DNA from: Achromobacter aloeverae | Lineage (GTDB): Bacteria > Pseudomonadota > Gammaproteobacteria > Burkholderiales > Burkholderiaceae_B | Length of the DNA stretch: 64,000 nt | Reading direction: 5' to 3' | Assembly (NCBI RefSeq): GCF_004121055.1 | Contig: NZ_PYAL01000001.1 | Span: forward strand, 930,001-994,000 | Shown: positions 34,238-44,594 of the stretch, one piece after another | Layout: each line of letters opens with the position of its first letter | Position numbering within the stretch: the stretch's first letter is position 1 | Made by a program: the position numbers and the translations under genes | The notes under the pieces: generated by a model | What the model saw: only the letters and a program-made list of their open reading frames with translations | Told to the model about the DNA's origin: nothing | Databases searched by the model: none

Positions 34238-35686
34238 ATGAAAGATGCTTCCATCTCCTATCCCGAACTTGCCCTCCTGATCGATGGCGAGTGGCTGGAC
34301 AGCGCCAGCCGTCCGGGCCGCACCATTACCAACCCCGCCACCGGCGCGGCCCTGGGCGCCCTGCCCTATGCCAGCGAGGCCGACCTGGCGCGCGCGCTGG
34401 ATGCCGCCGAGCGCGCGATGGCCGGCTGGCGTGCGGTGCCCGCCTATGATCGCGCCATCATCCTGAACCGCGCCGCGGCCCTGCTGCGCGAACGCTGCGA
34501 GGCCATCGCCACCGCCCTCACGCTGGAACAGGGCAAGCCCCTGGCCGAAGCGCGCGGGGAAATCCTGACCGCCGCCGACATCTTCGCCTGGAACGCCGAG
34601 GAAGGCCGGCGCGCGTATGGACGCATCGTGCCGTCGCGCACGCCTGGCCAGCGCAACATGGTGGTCAAGGAGCCGATCGGCGTCGTGGCCGCGTTCGCGC
34701 CCTGGAACTTCCCTGCCGCCACGGCGGCGCGCAAGATCGCCGGGTCGCTGGCGGCCGGTTGCGCCTGCATCATCAAGCCCGCCGAGGAGACCCCGGCCAC
34801 CGCGCTGGCGCTGGCGCGCGCCCTGGTGGACGCCGGATTGCCGGCCGGGGTGCTGAACGTGGTGTTCGGAGAGCCGGCGTACGTATCCGGCTACCTGCTG
34901 CGCTCCCCCGTCATACGCAAGGTGTCCTTCACGGGCTCGACCGCTGTGGGCATCCAGCTGACCACGCTGGCCGCCGCGGACGTCAAGCGCTGCACCATGG
35001 AGCTGGGCGGCCATGCGCCGGTCATCGTGTGCGACGACGTCGACCCACGGGAAGCCGCGCGGTTGGCCGTTGCCGCCAAGTATCGCAATGCCGGCCAGAT
35101 CTGCGTCGCCCCGACCCGCTTCTATGTGCAGGATGGCATTTTCGACGCCTTCGCGGCTGCCTTCGCGCAAGCGGCGGCCGACCTGGTCGTGGGCAACGGC
35201 CTGGATGCGGCGACGCAGATGGGCCCCCTCGCCAACCCGCGCCGCATCGACGCCATGGAAACGCTGACGGCCGAAGCGGTGGCGCTGGGCGGCAAGCTGC
35301 TCACCGGCGGCGAACGCCTGCCGGGCGCCGGCTATTTCTACCGTCCCACGGTCCTGGCCGAGGTGCCGGAACGGGCCCGCATCATGAACGAGGAGCCTTT
35401 CGGGCCGGTCGCCATCCTCAATCGCTACGCGGAGCTCCCGGATGCCTTGCGGGCGGCCAACCGCCTGCGCTATGGTCTTGCGGCCTATGCGCACACGCAC
35501 GATGCGCGCCGCGCCCAGCAGATCGCCGACGGCTTGCAGGCCGGCACCATAGGCTTGAACACCTATACGGTGACCCAGACCGAAATGCCTTTCGGCGGCA
35601 TCGACCACAGCGGCGATGGCAAGGAAGGCGGGATCGAAGGCCTGGACGGCTACCTGGTCACCAAGATGGTCATGCACTTGCCCTGA
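34238..35686 (+). CDS. NAD(P)-dependent semialdehyde dehydrogenase (succinate-semialdehyde type)
   Basis: A 482-residue aldehyde dehydrogenase. The cofactor fold has FAPWNFPAATAARKIAGSLAAGCACIIKPAEETP and the FTGSTAVG motif. The general base is Glu255 in MELGGHAP and the nucleophile Cys289 in NAGQICVAPTRF, 34 residues apart as in the family. The C-terminal NEEPFGPVAIL and TEMPFGGIDHSG are also conserved. This pattern fits the succinate-semialdehyde dehydrogenase (GabD-like) subgroup. With the HpaI-type aldolase upstream it suggests pyruvate plus (semi)aldehyde formation and oxidation. Confidence 0.9.
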   Translation: MKDASISYPELALLIDGEWLDSASRPGRTITNPATGAALGALPYASEADLARALDAAERAMAGWRAVPAYDRAIILNRAAALLRERCEAIATALTLEQGKPLAEARGEILTAADIFAWNAEEGRRAYGRIVPSRTPGQRNMVVKEPIGVVAAFAPWNFPAATAARKIAGSLAAGCACIIKPAEETPATALALARALVDAGLPAGVLNVVFGEPAYVSGYLLRSPVIRKVSFTGSTAVGIQLTTLAAADVKRCTMELGGHAPVIVCDDVDPREAARLAVAAKYRNAGQICVAPTRFYVQDGIFDAFAAAFAQAAADLVVGNGLDAATQMGPLANPRRIDAMETLTAEAVALGGKLLTGGERLPGAGYFYRPTVLAEVPERARIMNEEPFGPVAILNRYAELPDALRAANRLRYGLAAYAHTHDARRAQQIADGLQAGTIGLNTYTVTQTEMPFGGIDHSGDGKEGGIEGLDGYLVTKMVMHLP

Positions 35687-35728
35687 CGGGGGCAGCGGTG
35701 CGGGGGCCTTGGCGGGAGTCCTCCAGGC

Positions 35729-36832
35729 CTACGCAGCCGCGGACAGGCGCTGTTGCCCGGAAAGCGCGACCGGCGCCTGCCCGGCCGGGTTCGGATGCAT
35801 AGTCGAATTCGTGTTCGCCAGCGTGACGCCGAAGAGATTCTTGGGATCCCCAGCAGGCGGCACCAGTTGCACCAGCGTGCCGATGCCATGCGCCTGCGCC
35901 AGCCGGTCCAGGTAGCAAAGCGCGGAATAATCCTCCAACGCGAATCCCACGGAATCGAAGACCGTGACCTGCCCGTCGGACTCGCGTCCCGCGACGCTGC
36001 CGTCCAGCACGCGCCACAACTCCACCACGGGGAAGTCCGCCGGCATTTGCTGGATCTCGCCTTCGATGCGCGATTGCGGCTCGTACTCCACCACCACGCG
36101 CGCCGCGCCCAGGATGTCCGCGTGCAATTCGGTCTTGCCTGGACAGTCCCCGCCCACCGCGTTGATATGCATGCCCGGCTCCATCATCTCCGGCGTCAGG
36201 ATGGTGGCATAGGCCTTGTCCGCGGTAACGGTGGTGACGATGTCCGCGCCCCGCACGGCTTGCGCCGTGGATGCCGCGCAGGACACCGCCAGCCCGGGTG
36301 CCGCCTGCGCCAGGTTGCGCCGCAGCTTGGCCGTCGCGGCGGGATCGATATCGTATAGGCGCACCTCCTTGATACCCAGCAGTGTATGGAAGGCGATGGC
36401 CTGGAACTCGCTCTGCGCGCCGTTTCCTATCAACGCCATGCGCCGCGATCCATGCCGCGCCAGGATCCGCGCCGCCATGGCGGACGTGGCGGCGGTTCGC
36501 AGCGCCGTCATCAGGGTCAGCTCGGACAGCAATCGCGGGTAGCCCGTATCGACGTCGGCGAGCGCGCCGAAGGCCATGACAGTGGGCAGGCCCGTGGCCG
36601 TGTTGGACGGATGGCCGTTGACGTACTTGAATGTGTAGCGGACGCGATCGGCGACCGGCATCAGTTCGATCACGCCGCGCGCCGAATGGGCTGCGACGCG
36701 GGGCGTCTTGTCGAAGTCGTTCCAGCGCAGATAGTCCGCCTGGATGGCGTCCGCGAGTTCGGTCATGAAGCGGCCAGGGCCTATCGCGCGTACCAGGGCG
36801 GCAAGCTGGGGCACATCGATGAAGCGGGTCAT
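35729..36832 (-). CDS. Ornithine cyclodeaminase / mu-crystallin family protein
   Basis: A 367-residue NAD-dependent enzyme that in its best-known form converts L-ornithine to L-proline and ammonia. Family features are TFKYVNGHPSNTATGLPTVMAFG, the dinucleotide-binding region MALIGNGAQSEFQAIAFHTLLGI with RLYDIDP, and the conserved AVGGDCPGKTEL (catalytic Asp). The last 40 residues are a less conserved tail. It is convergent with the dehydrogenase gene. The exact amino-acid substrate is uncertain because the family also includes alanine dehydrogenases and imine reductases. Confidence 0.85.
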   Translation of the reverse strand: MTRFIDVPQLAALVRAIGPGRFMTELADAIQADYLRWNDFDKTPRVAAHSARGVIELMPVADRVRYTFKYVNGHPSNTATGLPTVMAFGALADVDTGYPRLLSELTLMTALRTAATSAMAARILARHGSRRMALIGNGAQSEFQAIAFHTLLGIKEVRLYDIDPAATAKLRRNLAQAAPGLAVSCAASTAQAVRGADIVTTVTADKAYATILTPEMMEPGMHINAVGGDCPGKTELHADILGAARVVVEYEPQSRIEGEIQQMPADFPVVELWRVLDGSVAGRESDGQVTVFDSVGFALEDYSALCYLDRLAQAHGIGTLVQLVPPAGDPKNLFGVTLANTNSTMHPNPAGQAPVALSGQQRLSAAA

Positions 36833-36979
36833 ATCGGGCTCTTTTTTCTGTCGAACAGGTATTGGGAGTGCCCCTCCATCATGCTCGAGCCCGAAAATAA
36901 CGAATAGACAGAGAACTGACTATCTTTCCAATAAAGGATGGCAGATAGTCAGGAAAAAATGTCGTTTTGCTGGAAAGCC

Positions 36980-37115
36980 GGCCGCCGAAAACGAAAGCGC
37001 GACCGGAAATCGGCGGCCGAAAACGAAAGCGCCGCCGGAAATCGGCGGCCGAAAATGAAAGCGCCGCCGGAACCGGCGGCCGAAAATGAAAGCCCCGCCG
37101 GAACCGGCGGCGCGG
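36980..37115. repeat. Array of four 31-32-bp hairpin-forming tandem repeats
   Basis: Units beginning GGCSGCCGAAAAYGAAAG start at 36980 (32 bp), 37012 (32 bp), 37044 (31 bp) and 37075 (31 bp), with a truncated fifth start at 37106. Each junction forms a hairpin, GCCGCCGg-aaat-CGGCGGC in the 5' units and GCCGCCGGaaCCGGCGGC in the 3' units. The array lies between the 3' end of the carboxypeptidase gene (37142) and the upstream region of the cyclodeaminase gene (36832); the 309-bp gap holds no gene. A transcript from the carboxypeptidase would carry a row of stable stem-loops. Confidence 0.85.
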
Positions 37116-37141
37116 GGCGCCCTGGCGGCGAACGGGCCTGT

Positions 37142-38479
37142 TCAGGCGGCGGGCTTGTCGCCCCCCATCATTTCATGCACCCACAGCTTGACGCCGTCCC
37201 AGCCGCGGCCGAAGAAACCGGCCTCTTCGACCGGCTCCAGCGCACGCACTGGGAAGTTCATCACCGCTTTGTCGTCGAGCATGACGTTGACGCGCCCGAC
37301 GGTATCGTCCTTCTGCAGCGGCGCGACAAGCGCATGGTCGCGCGGCGCCAGCGTCGGCTTCAGCCGACTGGCCCAGGCGCGCGGCACGGTGACGTACACG
37401 TCCCGCTCGAAGCCGATCTTCACGTCATCCTGCTTGCCCTTCCACACCTGCGGCGTGGCCAGCACCTGCCCCTTGGCGTAGAGCTTCACGGTCTCGAAAT
37501 TGCCGAAGCCCCAGTTCAGCAACTGCCCGGTCTCGGCCGTGCGCACCTTTTCCGAAGGCGTACCCATCACCACGGAAATGAGACGGCGCGGTCCCGAGGC
37601 GCCCGGCCGCACCGCCGAAACGATCATGCAATAGCCGGCGGCATCGGTATGCCCGGTCTTGCCGCCATCGACCGAAGGGTCGATCCACAGCATGCGGTTG
37701 CGATTGGGCTGCGTGATGTTGTTGTAGCGGAAGGACTTCTGGCTGTCGTAGCGCACGTAGAGATCCGGAAAGTCCTGGATCAGGCGTCCCGCCAGCTTGG
37801 CCAGGTCCGAGGCCGTCGAATAGGTCTGGGGATCCGGCAGGCCATGCGGGCTGTTGAAATGGGTGTGCGCCAGCCCCATGGCCTGCGCCTCTTCATTCAT
37901 CTTCTGCACGAAGGCTTCTTCCGAACCCGAAGCCGCCTCGGCCAGCGCCACCGCCGCGTCGTTGCCGGACTGGATCAGCAGTCCCGACAGCAGATCGTCG
38001 ATGCTGACCTGCTTGCCCGGCTCGATGAACATCTTGGAGCTGCCCGGCGCCACCTTCCAGGCGCGCACCGAGACCGTCGCCATCTGGTCCAGCTTCAGCG
38101 TGTGATCGCGCAGTCCGCGGAAGATCAGGTAGGCCGTCATGATCTTGGTCAGGGAAGCCGGCTCCACCCGATCGTCCGCGTTGCGCGACGCGATCACGGC
38201 GCCGCTGGTCTGGTCCAGCAGCAACCAGGCCTTGGCGTCCAGTGTCGGCAGGGGCGCGGTCGTGGCATCGTTCGGAATACCGAAGACGGGCGGCGGTCCA
38301 TTGTCGGCGACAGGCGCGGCATCGGCCGGGGGCGCGGACTGCGGGGCCTTGGCGGCTTTTTCGGTCTTGTGGCTTTTGTGGGGCGGCGGCGTGGTCGTGG
38401 CCTGCGCCGGCAGGGCGAGCGAGACGGAAAGACAGATGGCGTTCAGGGAAAACAGGGCTGCGGCAGTGCGTTTCTTCAT
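37142..38479 (-). CDS. dacA: D-alanyl-D-alanine carboxypeptidase (PBP5/6 family)
   Basis: A periplasmic serine peptidase that trims the terminal D-Ala of peptidoglycan pentapeptides. The signal peptide is followed by a Pro/Ala/Lys-rich linker (about 27-75), longer than in E. coli PBP5. The active-site SxxK is SLTK (Ser109, Lys112) in EPASLTKIM, then SGN in LIQSGNDAAVAL, and KTG in DGGKTGHT. The C-terminal PBP5 domain ends in an amphipathic segment (WDGVKLWVHEMMGG), the usual membrane anchor. The 445 residues exceed E. coli PBP5 mainly by the linker. Which dac paralogue it is cannot be decided. Confidence 0.92.
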   Translation of the reverse strand: MKKRTAAALFSLNAICLSVSLALPAQATTTPPPHKSHKTEKAAKAPQSAPPADAAPVADNGPPPVFGIPNDATTAPLPTLDAKAWLLLDQTSGAVIASRNADDRVEPASLTKIMTAYLIFRGLRDHTLKLDQMATVSVRAWKVAPGSSKMFIEPGKQVSIDDLLSGLLIQSGNDAAVALAEAASGSEEAFVQKMNEEAQAMGLAHTHFNSPHGLPDPQTYSTASDLAKLAGRLIQDFPDLYVRYDSQKSFRYNNITQPNRNRMLWIDPSVDGGKTGHTDAAGYCMIVSAVRPGASGPRRLISVVMGTPSEKVRTAETGQLLNWGFGNFETVKLYAKGQVLATPQVWKGKQDDVKIGFERDVYVTVPRAWASRLKPTLAPRDHALVAPLQKDDTVGRVNVMLDDKAVMNFPVRALEPVEEAGFFGRGWDGVKLWVHEMMGGDKPAA

Positions 38480-38805
38480 AAGGCGATGGGCGTCTCTATC
38501 TCTATGTGTCCGGTCTTACAAGTGGCTGACCGCCAGCGGCGCCATGCATGGCCGCCGCCAGGTCGGATCCGGCGAGCTCATTAGGTCGAAAAACCGGCGG
38601 CAAGTTCACATGACCGAAGGCTGCATCATACCCGTGCTCCTACCTGGGCTCATGCCTGTGCCTTAATACGCCAATCGGATAGGCGTGGCCCAGCGGACCA
38701 CCTAGACTGTTGGCACATAACGAACCGACGTCACCGGACTAATCCGCCGCGGCAATGGATCCGTACGGCGCAACGCGCGGGAAGCGGAATGGGACAGGAG
38801 ACACC
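38480..38805. other. Divergent intergenic region, no gene recognised
   Basis: The 326 bp between the carboxypeptidase start and the next gene contain no convincing reading, RNA gene or repeat. A TTGGCACATAA element near 38730 recalls half of a sigma-54 site, but the partner TTGC is missing. AGGAG at 38797-38801 is the ribosome binding site of the following gene. Confidence 0.5.
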
Positions 38806-39045
38806 ATGACTGCGGCCATTTGGGAAATCTCGATCTCCGAGAGCGGCGCGAAATTCTGGCTGGAGGATGGCCGGCGCTACGTCGTATGCCTATGCAGCCC
38901 GGAGGTATTGCGCAGGGTGGAGGCCCGCACCGGCCTGACGGGTACCGCGGCCCTGCGCGCGGCGCAGGGCGAGTTGATCCAGGAGGCGCACCAACGCCTG
39001 GTCGACCATGAAGCGCCCCCGCTGCGGCTGCAATATCACGATTAG
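38806..39045 (+). CDS. Small hypothetical protein
   Basis: A 79-residue soluble protein (MTAAIWEISISESGAKFWLE ... LRLQYHD). A strand-rich start (KFWLEDGRRYVVCLC) and a helical end (ALRAAQGELIQEAHQRLVDH) give a weak resemblance to DUF1488 proteins, not firm enough for a name. AGGAG stands 5 bp before the ATG, which is strong support for the gene. Confidence 0.6.
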   Translation: MTAAIWEISISESGAKFWLEDGRRYVVCLCSPEVLRRVEARTGLTGTAALRAAQGELIQEAHQRLVDHEAPPLRLQYHD

Positions 39046-39062
39046 GTACGGGGACCCGGCGC

Positions 39063-39368
39063 TCAGGCCCGCTTGTCGTCCGCCTTGCGCGATGCCGGCC
39101 CGAACAGGGATCGCCAACTCGACACCAGCAGCCACCATGCGCCCCATGCCAGCAGCAGGCCGGCGGCGATGCCCCATACGTTCTGCCGCTCCACGGGACG
39201 CAGCAATTGGGACCAGGCGCTGGCGCCCGCCCAGGCCGCCAGTACCAGGGCGATGAGGCCCGCCAGGACTCTCAATGCCAATGCGAGGACGCGGTGGGTG
39301 GAGCGGGACAGCGCCGCCACGCCGTGATGCCTGACTTGGCCGATATCGCTGGAATGTCTATCGTTCAT
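39063..39368 (-). CDS. Small two-helix membrane protein
   Basis: A 101-residue protein with two hydrophobic segments, RVLAGLIALVLAAWAGASAW and GIAAGLLLAWGAWWLLVSSW, and a basic C-terminus (SRKADDKRA). GAGGAG lies about 9 bp upstream of the ATG. It is convergent with the preceding small gene (17-bp gap). No family was recognised. Confidence 0.55.
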   Translation of the reverse strand: MNDRHSSDIGQVRHHGVAALSRSTHRVLALALRVLAGLIALVLAAWAGASAWSQLLRPVERQNVWGIAAGLLLAWGAWWLLVSSWRSLFGPASRKADDKRA

Positions 39369-39581
39369 GTCCTGGTCTCCTCGGCCGGGTTGGTCGGCCG
39401 GGCCTCGTCGTCCGGATTTGTCGGCCGGGCCCGGGCTTCCGTCCGGCCAGTATCGCTTCGATACCCGCGCGCCCTGCCCCTCGCAGCGACCCGCATAGGC
39501 AACACGTTAAAACGTTAGAGACTTGCCGTATACCTTCCCGGACCGCGCTGATGCATCGAAGCCACACCCGCGCGGGTTGCG

Positions 39582-40181
39582 TCAGGCCAGGGATTTCGCC
39601 CGCAGCGTGCGTCCCGCGCAGACAAAAACGCCGGCGCCGAGATGATGCAGGGTGTGCAGGTCGGCATTGGCGTCGTTGAATTCCCAGTGCCCCTGCGCGA
39701 ACACGCGCGGGTCGGCCGCGGCGCTTACCACCTCGACGAAAAAGGTGTCGTAGGCCGCTTCGGTATGGCGCTCGGGGATCAGGCGGCATTCCAGCCAGGC
39801 CGCCACGCCCTCCTCGACTAGCGGCAGTCCCAGCACCGGGCCCGTCACGGTGGGAATGGCATAGGCGTCGAATTTGTCCTGTGGCCCCAGGTCCCGGCCC
39901 GAGGTGCTGCCCACCGCATAGACCTTGTCGGCAAAGGCGGCGCCGGGCACGCAAATGCCGACGTGCCCGCTGGCCATGACCAGCTCGCGCGTATAGGTGC
40001 TCTTGTCGATGACCACCGCGATACGCGGCGGCGCGAACTCCACCGGCATGGACCAGGCGGCGGACATGATGTTGCGCTTGCCGCCCGCCGCGCTGGTGAC
40101 CAGCACCGTGGGGCCGTGGTTCAACAGGCGGCTGGCATGTTCCAGCTGCACGGGCGTGAAGCGGCTTGGCGTGGCGGGCAT
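39582..40181 (-). CDS. Flavin reductase-like / FMN-binding split-barrel protein
   Basis: A 199-residue protein. The segments NHGPTVLVTSAAGGKRNIMSAAWSMPVEFAPPRIAVVID and SGHVGICVPGAAFADKVYAVGSTSGRD match the flavin-reductase-like FMN-binding split barrel, and EEGVAAWLECRLI plus HTEAAYDTFFVEVVSA are the usual later strands. Such proteins use FMN for reductase or unknown redox roles. It lies 52 bp downstream of a Bug receptor gene in the same direction, so it may be co-transcribed with it. The substrate is unknown. Confidence 0.82.
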   Translation of the reverse strand: MPATPSRFTPVQLEHASRLLNHGPTVLVTSAAGGKRNIMSAAWSMPVEFAPPRIAVVIDKSTYTRELVMASGHVGICVPGAAFADKVYAVGSTSGRDLGPQDKFDAYAIPTVTGPVLGLPLVEEGVAAWLECRLIPERHTEAAYDTFFVEVVSAAADPRVFAQGHWEFNDANADLHTLHHLGAGVFVCAGRTLRAKSLA

Positions 40182-40233
40182 ATCGGGGCGGCCTCCAGGC
40201 TTGGGGCGACTTATGGGGAATGCTCGTTTGACT

Positions 40234-41226
40234 TCACTCGATCCGTGCGCCGGCCGCCTTGACCACCTCGCCGGCTTTCCTGTTGTCGTCGTCCAGCAGG
40301 GCCTGGAACTTCGCGACCGGCAGGGTGCCGGCCTCGACGCCGAGGCTGGCCAGGCGCTTCTGCACCACGGGATCATTCAGCACTTTTTCCACGGCCGCGT
40401 TCAATCGCTCGACTTCGGCGGGCGGCGTGCCTTTCGGCGCCAGCAGGCCAAACCAGGAGTCGAACACATAGCCCGGCAGACCGGCTTCGGCCACTGTCGG
40501 CAGCTCGGGCAGGAACTGGCTGCGCTTCTCGCCGGAATAGGCCAGCAGTTTGACGCGCGCGTCGTTGCGATAGGCGAGCATGCCCACCGTTGCGCCCGTG
40601 ACCACTTCGACGCGGCCCGACAGCAGTTCGGTGACGGCATCGCCCGTGGACTTGGTGGGAATGTGCTGCAGGGTCACGCCGGCCTGGGCCGCCAGCAAGG
40701 CGGTCGCCAGGTGCGAGGCGCTGCCGTTGCCCGCCGAGGCGTAATTGAGCTTGCCCGGCTCGGCCTTGGCGCGCGCGATCAGCGTCTTCAGGCTGTCGAT
40801 GCCCGAGGGCGCCGACACGCCGACCACATAGCCCGTGCGACCCAGGTACGACACGCCGATGAAGTCCCCCGCCGGGTCGTAAGGCAGCTTGCCATACAGG
40901 TGGCCGGCCAGGTAATGACTGGCGGCGGCCAGCACCAGCGTGTTGCCGTCCGGCGCCGAGCGGGCTACCAGGGCAGTCCCCAGCGTGCCGCCCGCGCCCG
41001 CGCGGTTATCCACCACCACGCTGGCGTTCAGCGCCTGCCCCAGCTCATTGCCGAAAGTACGGGCCACCGCGTCCTGCGTGGCGCCGGGGCCGTACGGCAC
41101 GACGATATGGATGACGCGTTCCGCGTGAGCGGGCGCCATCATGGCCAGGCAAAGCGCGCCCAATGCGGCGGCGAGACGCGTACGGAGACGGGTGTGGGAA
41201 CGGGGAAAACCAAAGGGGAACTTCAT
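40234..41226 (-). CDS. Bug-family periplasmic solute-binding protein (TctC-like)
   Basis: A 330-residue receptor with a signal peptide ending AMMAPAHA. Family motifs are RVIHIVVPYGPGATQDAVARTFG, VVVDNRAGAGGTLGTALVARSAPDGNTL, GKLNYASAGNGSASHL, and LPTVAEAGLPGYVFDSWFGLLAPKGTP. Bug proteins bind carboxylates and similar solutes; Bordetella relatives carry very many. No TctA/TctB membrane partners are nearby, so this is an orphan receptor. The start MKFPFGFPRS was chosen because the longer reading adds a non-signal stretch. Confidence 0.9.
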   Translation of the reverse strand: MKFPFGFPRSHTRLRTRLAAALGALCLAMMAPAHAERVIHIVVPYGPGATQDAVARTFGNELGQALNASVVVDNRAGAGGTLGTALVARSAPDGNTLVLAAASHYLAGHLYGKLPYDPAGDFIGVSYLGRTGYVVGVSAPSGIDSLKTLIARAKAEPGKLNYASAGNGSASHLATALLAAQAGVTLQHIPTKSTGDAVTELLSGRVEVVTGATVGMLAYRNDARVKLLAYSGEKRSQFLPELPTVAEAGLPGYVFDSWFGLLAPKGTPPAEVERLNAAVEKVLNDPVVQKRLASLGVEAGTLPVAKFQALLDDDNRKAGEVVKAAGARIE

Positions 41227-41420
41227 GTGAACTTCCAGGCTATCGTTGCAACCGACGTCCCGGGGGGACGTCACGGACGCGCGATGTTAGCGAAGCCTCC
41301 ACCAACGGACAACGACCGTATTGCAATAAGCATAGTCTTCGTCCCGTGGGAACGGCGACGCGCGCACCGACGCGCACCGATCAAGGTACCCACGGTCGGC
41401 GGCCGCGGCAAGGTCCGACC

Positions 41421-41456
41421 ATAAAAAAACAGCCGCCATTGCTGGCGGCTGTTTTC
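41421..41456 (-). terminator. Terminator downstream of the rpoD-tRNA unit
   Basis: AACAGCCGCC-attgct-GGCGGCTGTT is a perfect 10-bp stem flanked by A7 on the left and TTTT on the right, so it can stop transcripts from either side. On the minus strand it lies 28 bp beyond the tRNA 3' end. Confidence 0.85.
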
Positions 41457-41480
41457 GCACCCGAATAGTCAGGACGTCTT

Positions 41481-41559
<79 letters not shown>

Positions 41560-41590
41560 TTATGAAATCGATGCCTGCCCCGCCTGCGCC

Positions 41591-43867
<2,277 letters not shown>

Positions 43868-43956
43868 GGTCGCTTCCGTGGACGTTACAGGCCGCGAGGC
43901 CTGCCGCACCGCTATCGACGGCGCCGGCGCAGTGCCGATGCCGAGTCAAGTCGCGT

Positions 43957-43985
43957 ACTATAAAACTGCGCTAATAAGACAGCAA
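43957..43985 (-). promoter_or_regulatory. Predicted sigma-70 promoter of rpoD
   Basis: On the minus strand TTGCTG (43985-43980) and TATAGT (43962-43957) are separated by exactly 17 bp. The -10 box is 89 bp upstream of the rpoD start codon, in an AT-rich patch of an otherwise GC-rich spacer. It would allow rpoD expression independent of the rpsU-dnaG promoter. Confidence 0.65.
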
Positions 43986-44442
43986 AAACTGAATTACCGC
44001 TATCGCAATACGGCCGGCCCCGGTATCGCTGACGCTGGGCGGGAGTGCTGGCGGGCCCCAAAAGGCGGATCTGCTGGCACGTCGGCCCTAAGCAGTAATA
44101 GTTCGCTCTAGCACTACACCGGCCAACGGCCGAGATACCGGGGATAGGCCCCGGACCGGCAACACGATGGGCCACCGAGGACCCGGCCGCGATGCCGGCC
44201 TTATTCACTATTCTTCACTGCCCGCCTTGCCCTGCCGCCAGGCCGGAAACCTCCGGCCGGCCGCGCCAGGCCAGGCAGGCGCCCCGTACCACTACCACCC
44301 CGTCTACCGGGGCGGGCAGACAACTACATTAGACTGCGCCACGCCCCTGAAGTTCTCGGGCGGCAAGGGCACAATCCGTCACGCAGGCCGTGCAGCACCG
44401 TTCCATGATCAAGTGACTAATTCCGCCACGCAATGCCGACTC

Positions 44443-44472
44443 GTTAACCCTTCAGTTAACACTGAAGTTAAC
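44443..44472. repeat. Three GTTAAC motifs at 12-bp intervals forming a hairpin
   Basis: GTTAAC occurs at 44443-44448, 44455-44460 and 44467-44472. The outer copies are arms of a stem: CGTTAAC-cc-TTCAGT, loop taac, ACTGAA-GTTAACG. On the minus strand this lies about 120 bp after the dnaG stop. It could act as an RNA hairpin or as repeated protein-binding sites. Confidence 0.6.
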
Positions 44473-44594
44473 GGCCCAGCCCCCATCGGGACGCGCCGGA
44501 CGAGTGCCGCCGCGCACGCTGCTACCGTGGCCATCCGCCTGATTTACCTGAAAATGGACGGGGAAAACTCTCTATTTTACCGTAAATACCCTTG

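Larger units (their letters stand above)
43868..44594. other. Long dnaG-rpoD intergenic region, no gene
   Basis: These 727 bp between dnaG and rpoD show no credible coding region. They contain the rpoD promoter at the left end, a triple GTTAAC motif near 44443, and a small GC-rich hairpin CCCCG-tctac-CGGGG (44298-44312). Such length is unusual for the dnaG-rpoD junction, where cleavage and attenuation signals are known in E. coli. Confidence 0.6.

Noticed and set aside
36980-37115. Possible short CRISPR array
   Set aside because: Units are contiguous and near-identical with no unique spacers, and no cas genes are nearby.
36938-38584. A 548-residue open frame on the plus strand with AENESPAG-like repeats
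   Set aside because: It is antisense to the D,D-carboxypeptidase, and its repetitive start only reflects the 32-bp DNA repeats.
38725-38750. Sigma-54 promoter at TTGGCACATAA
   Set aside because: The TGGCAC half is present but the required TTGC after five bases is not.
43912-44208. A 98-residue minus-strand reading between dnaG and rpoD
   Set aside because: No ribosome binding site, odd composition, no recognisable domain, and it overlaps the rpoD promoter.
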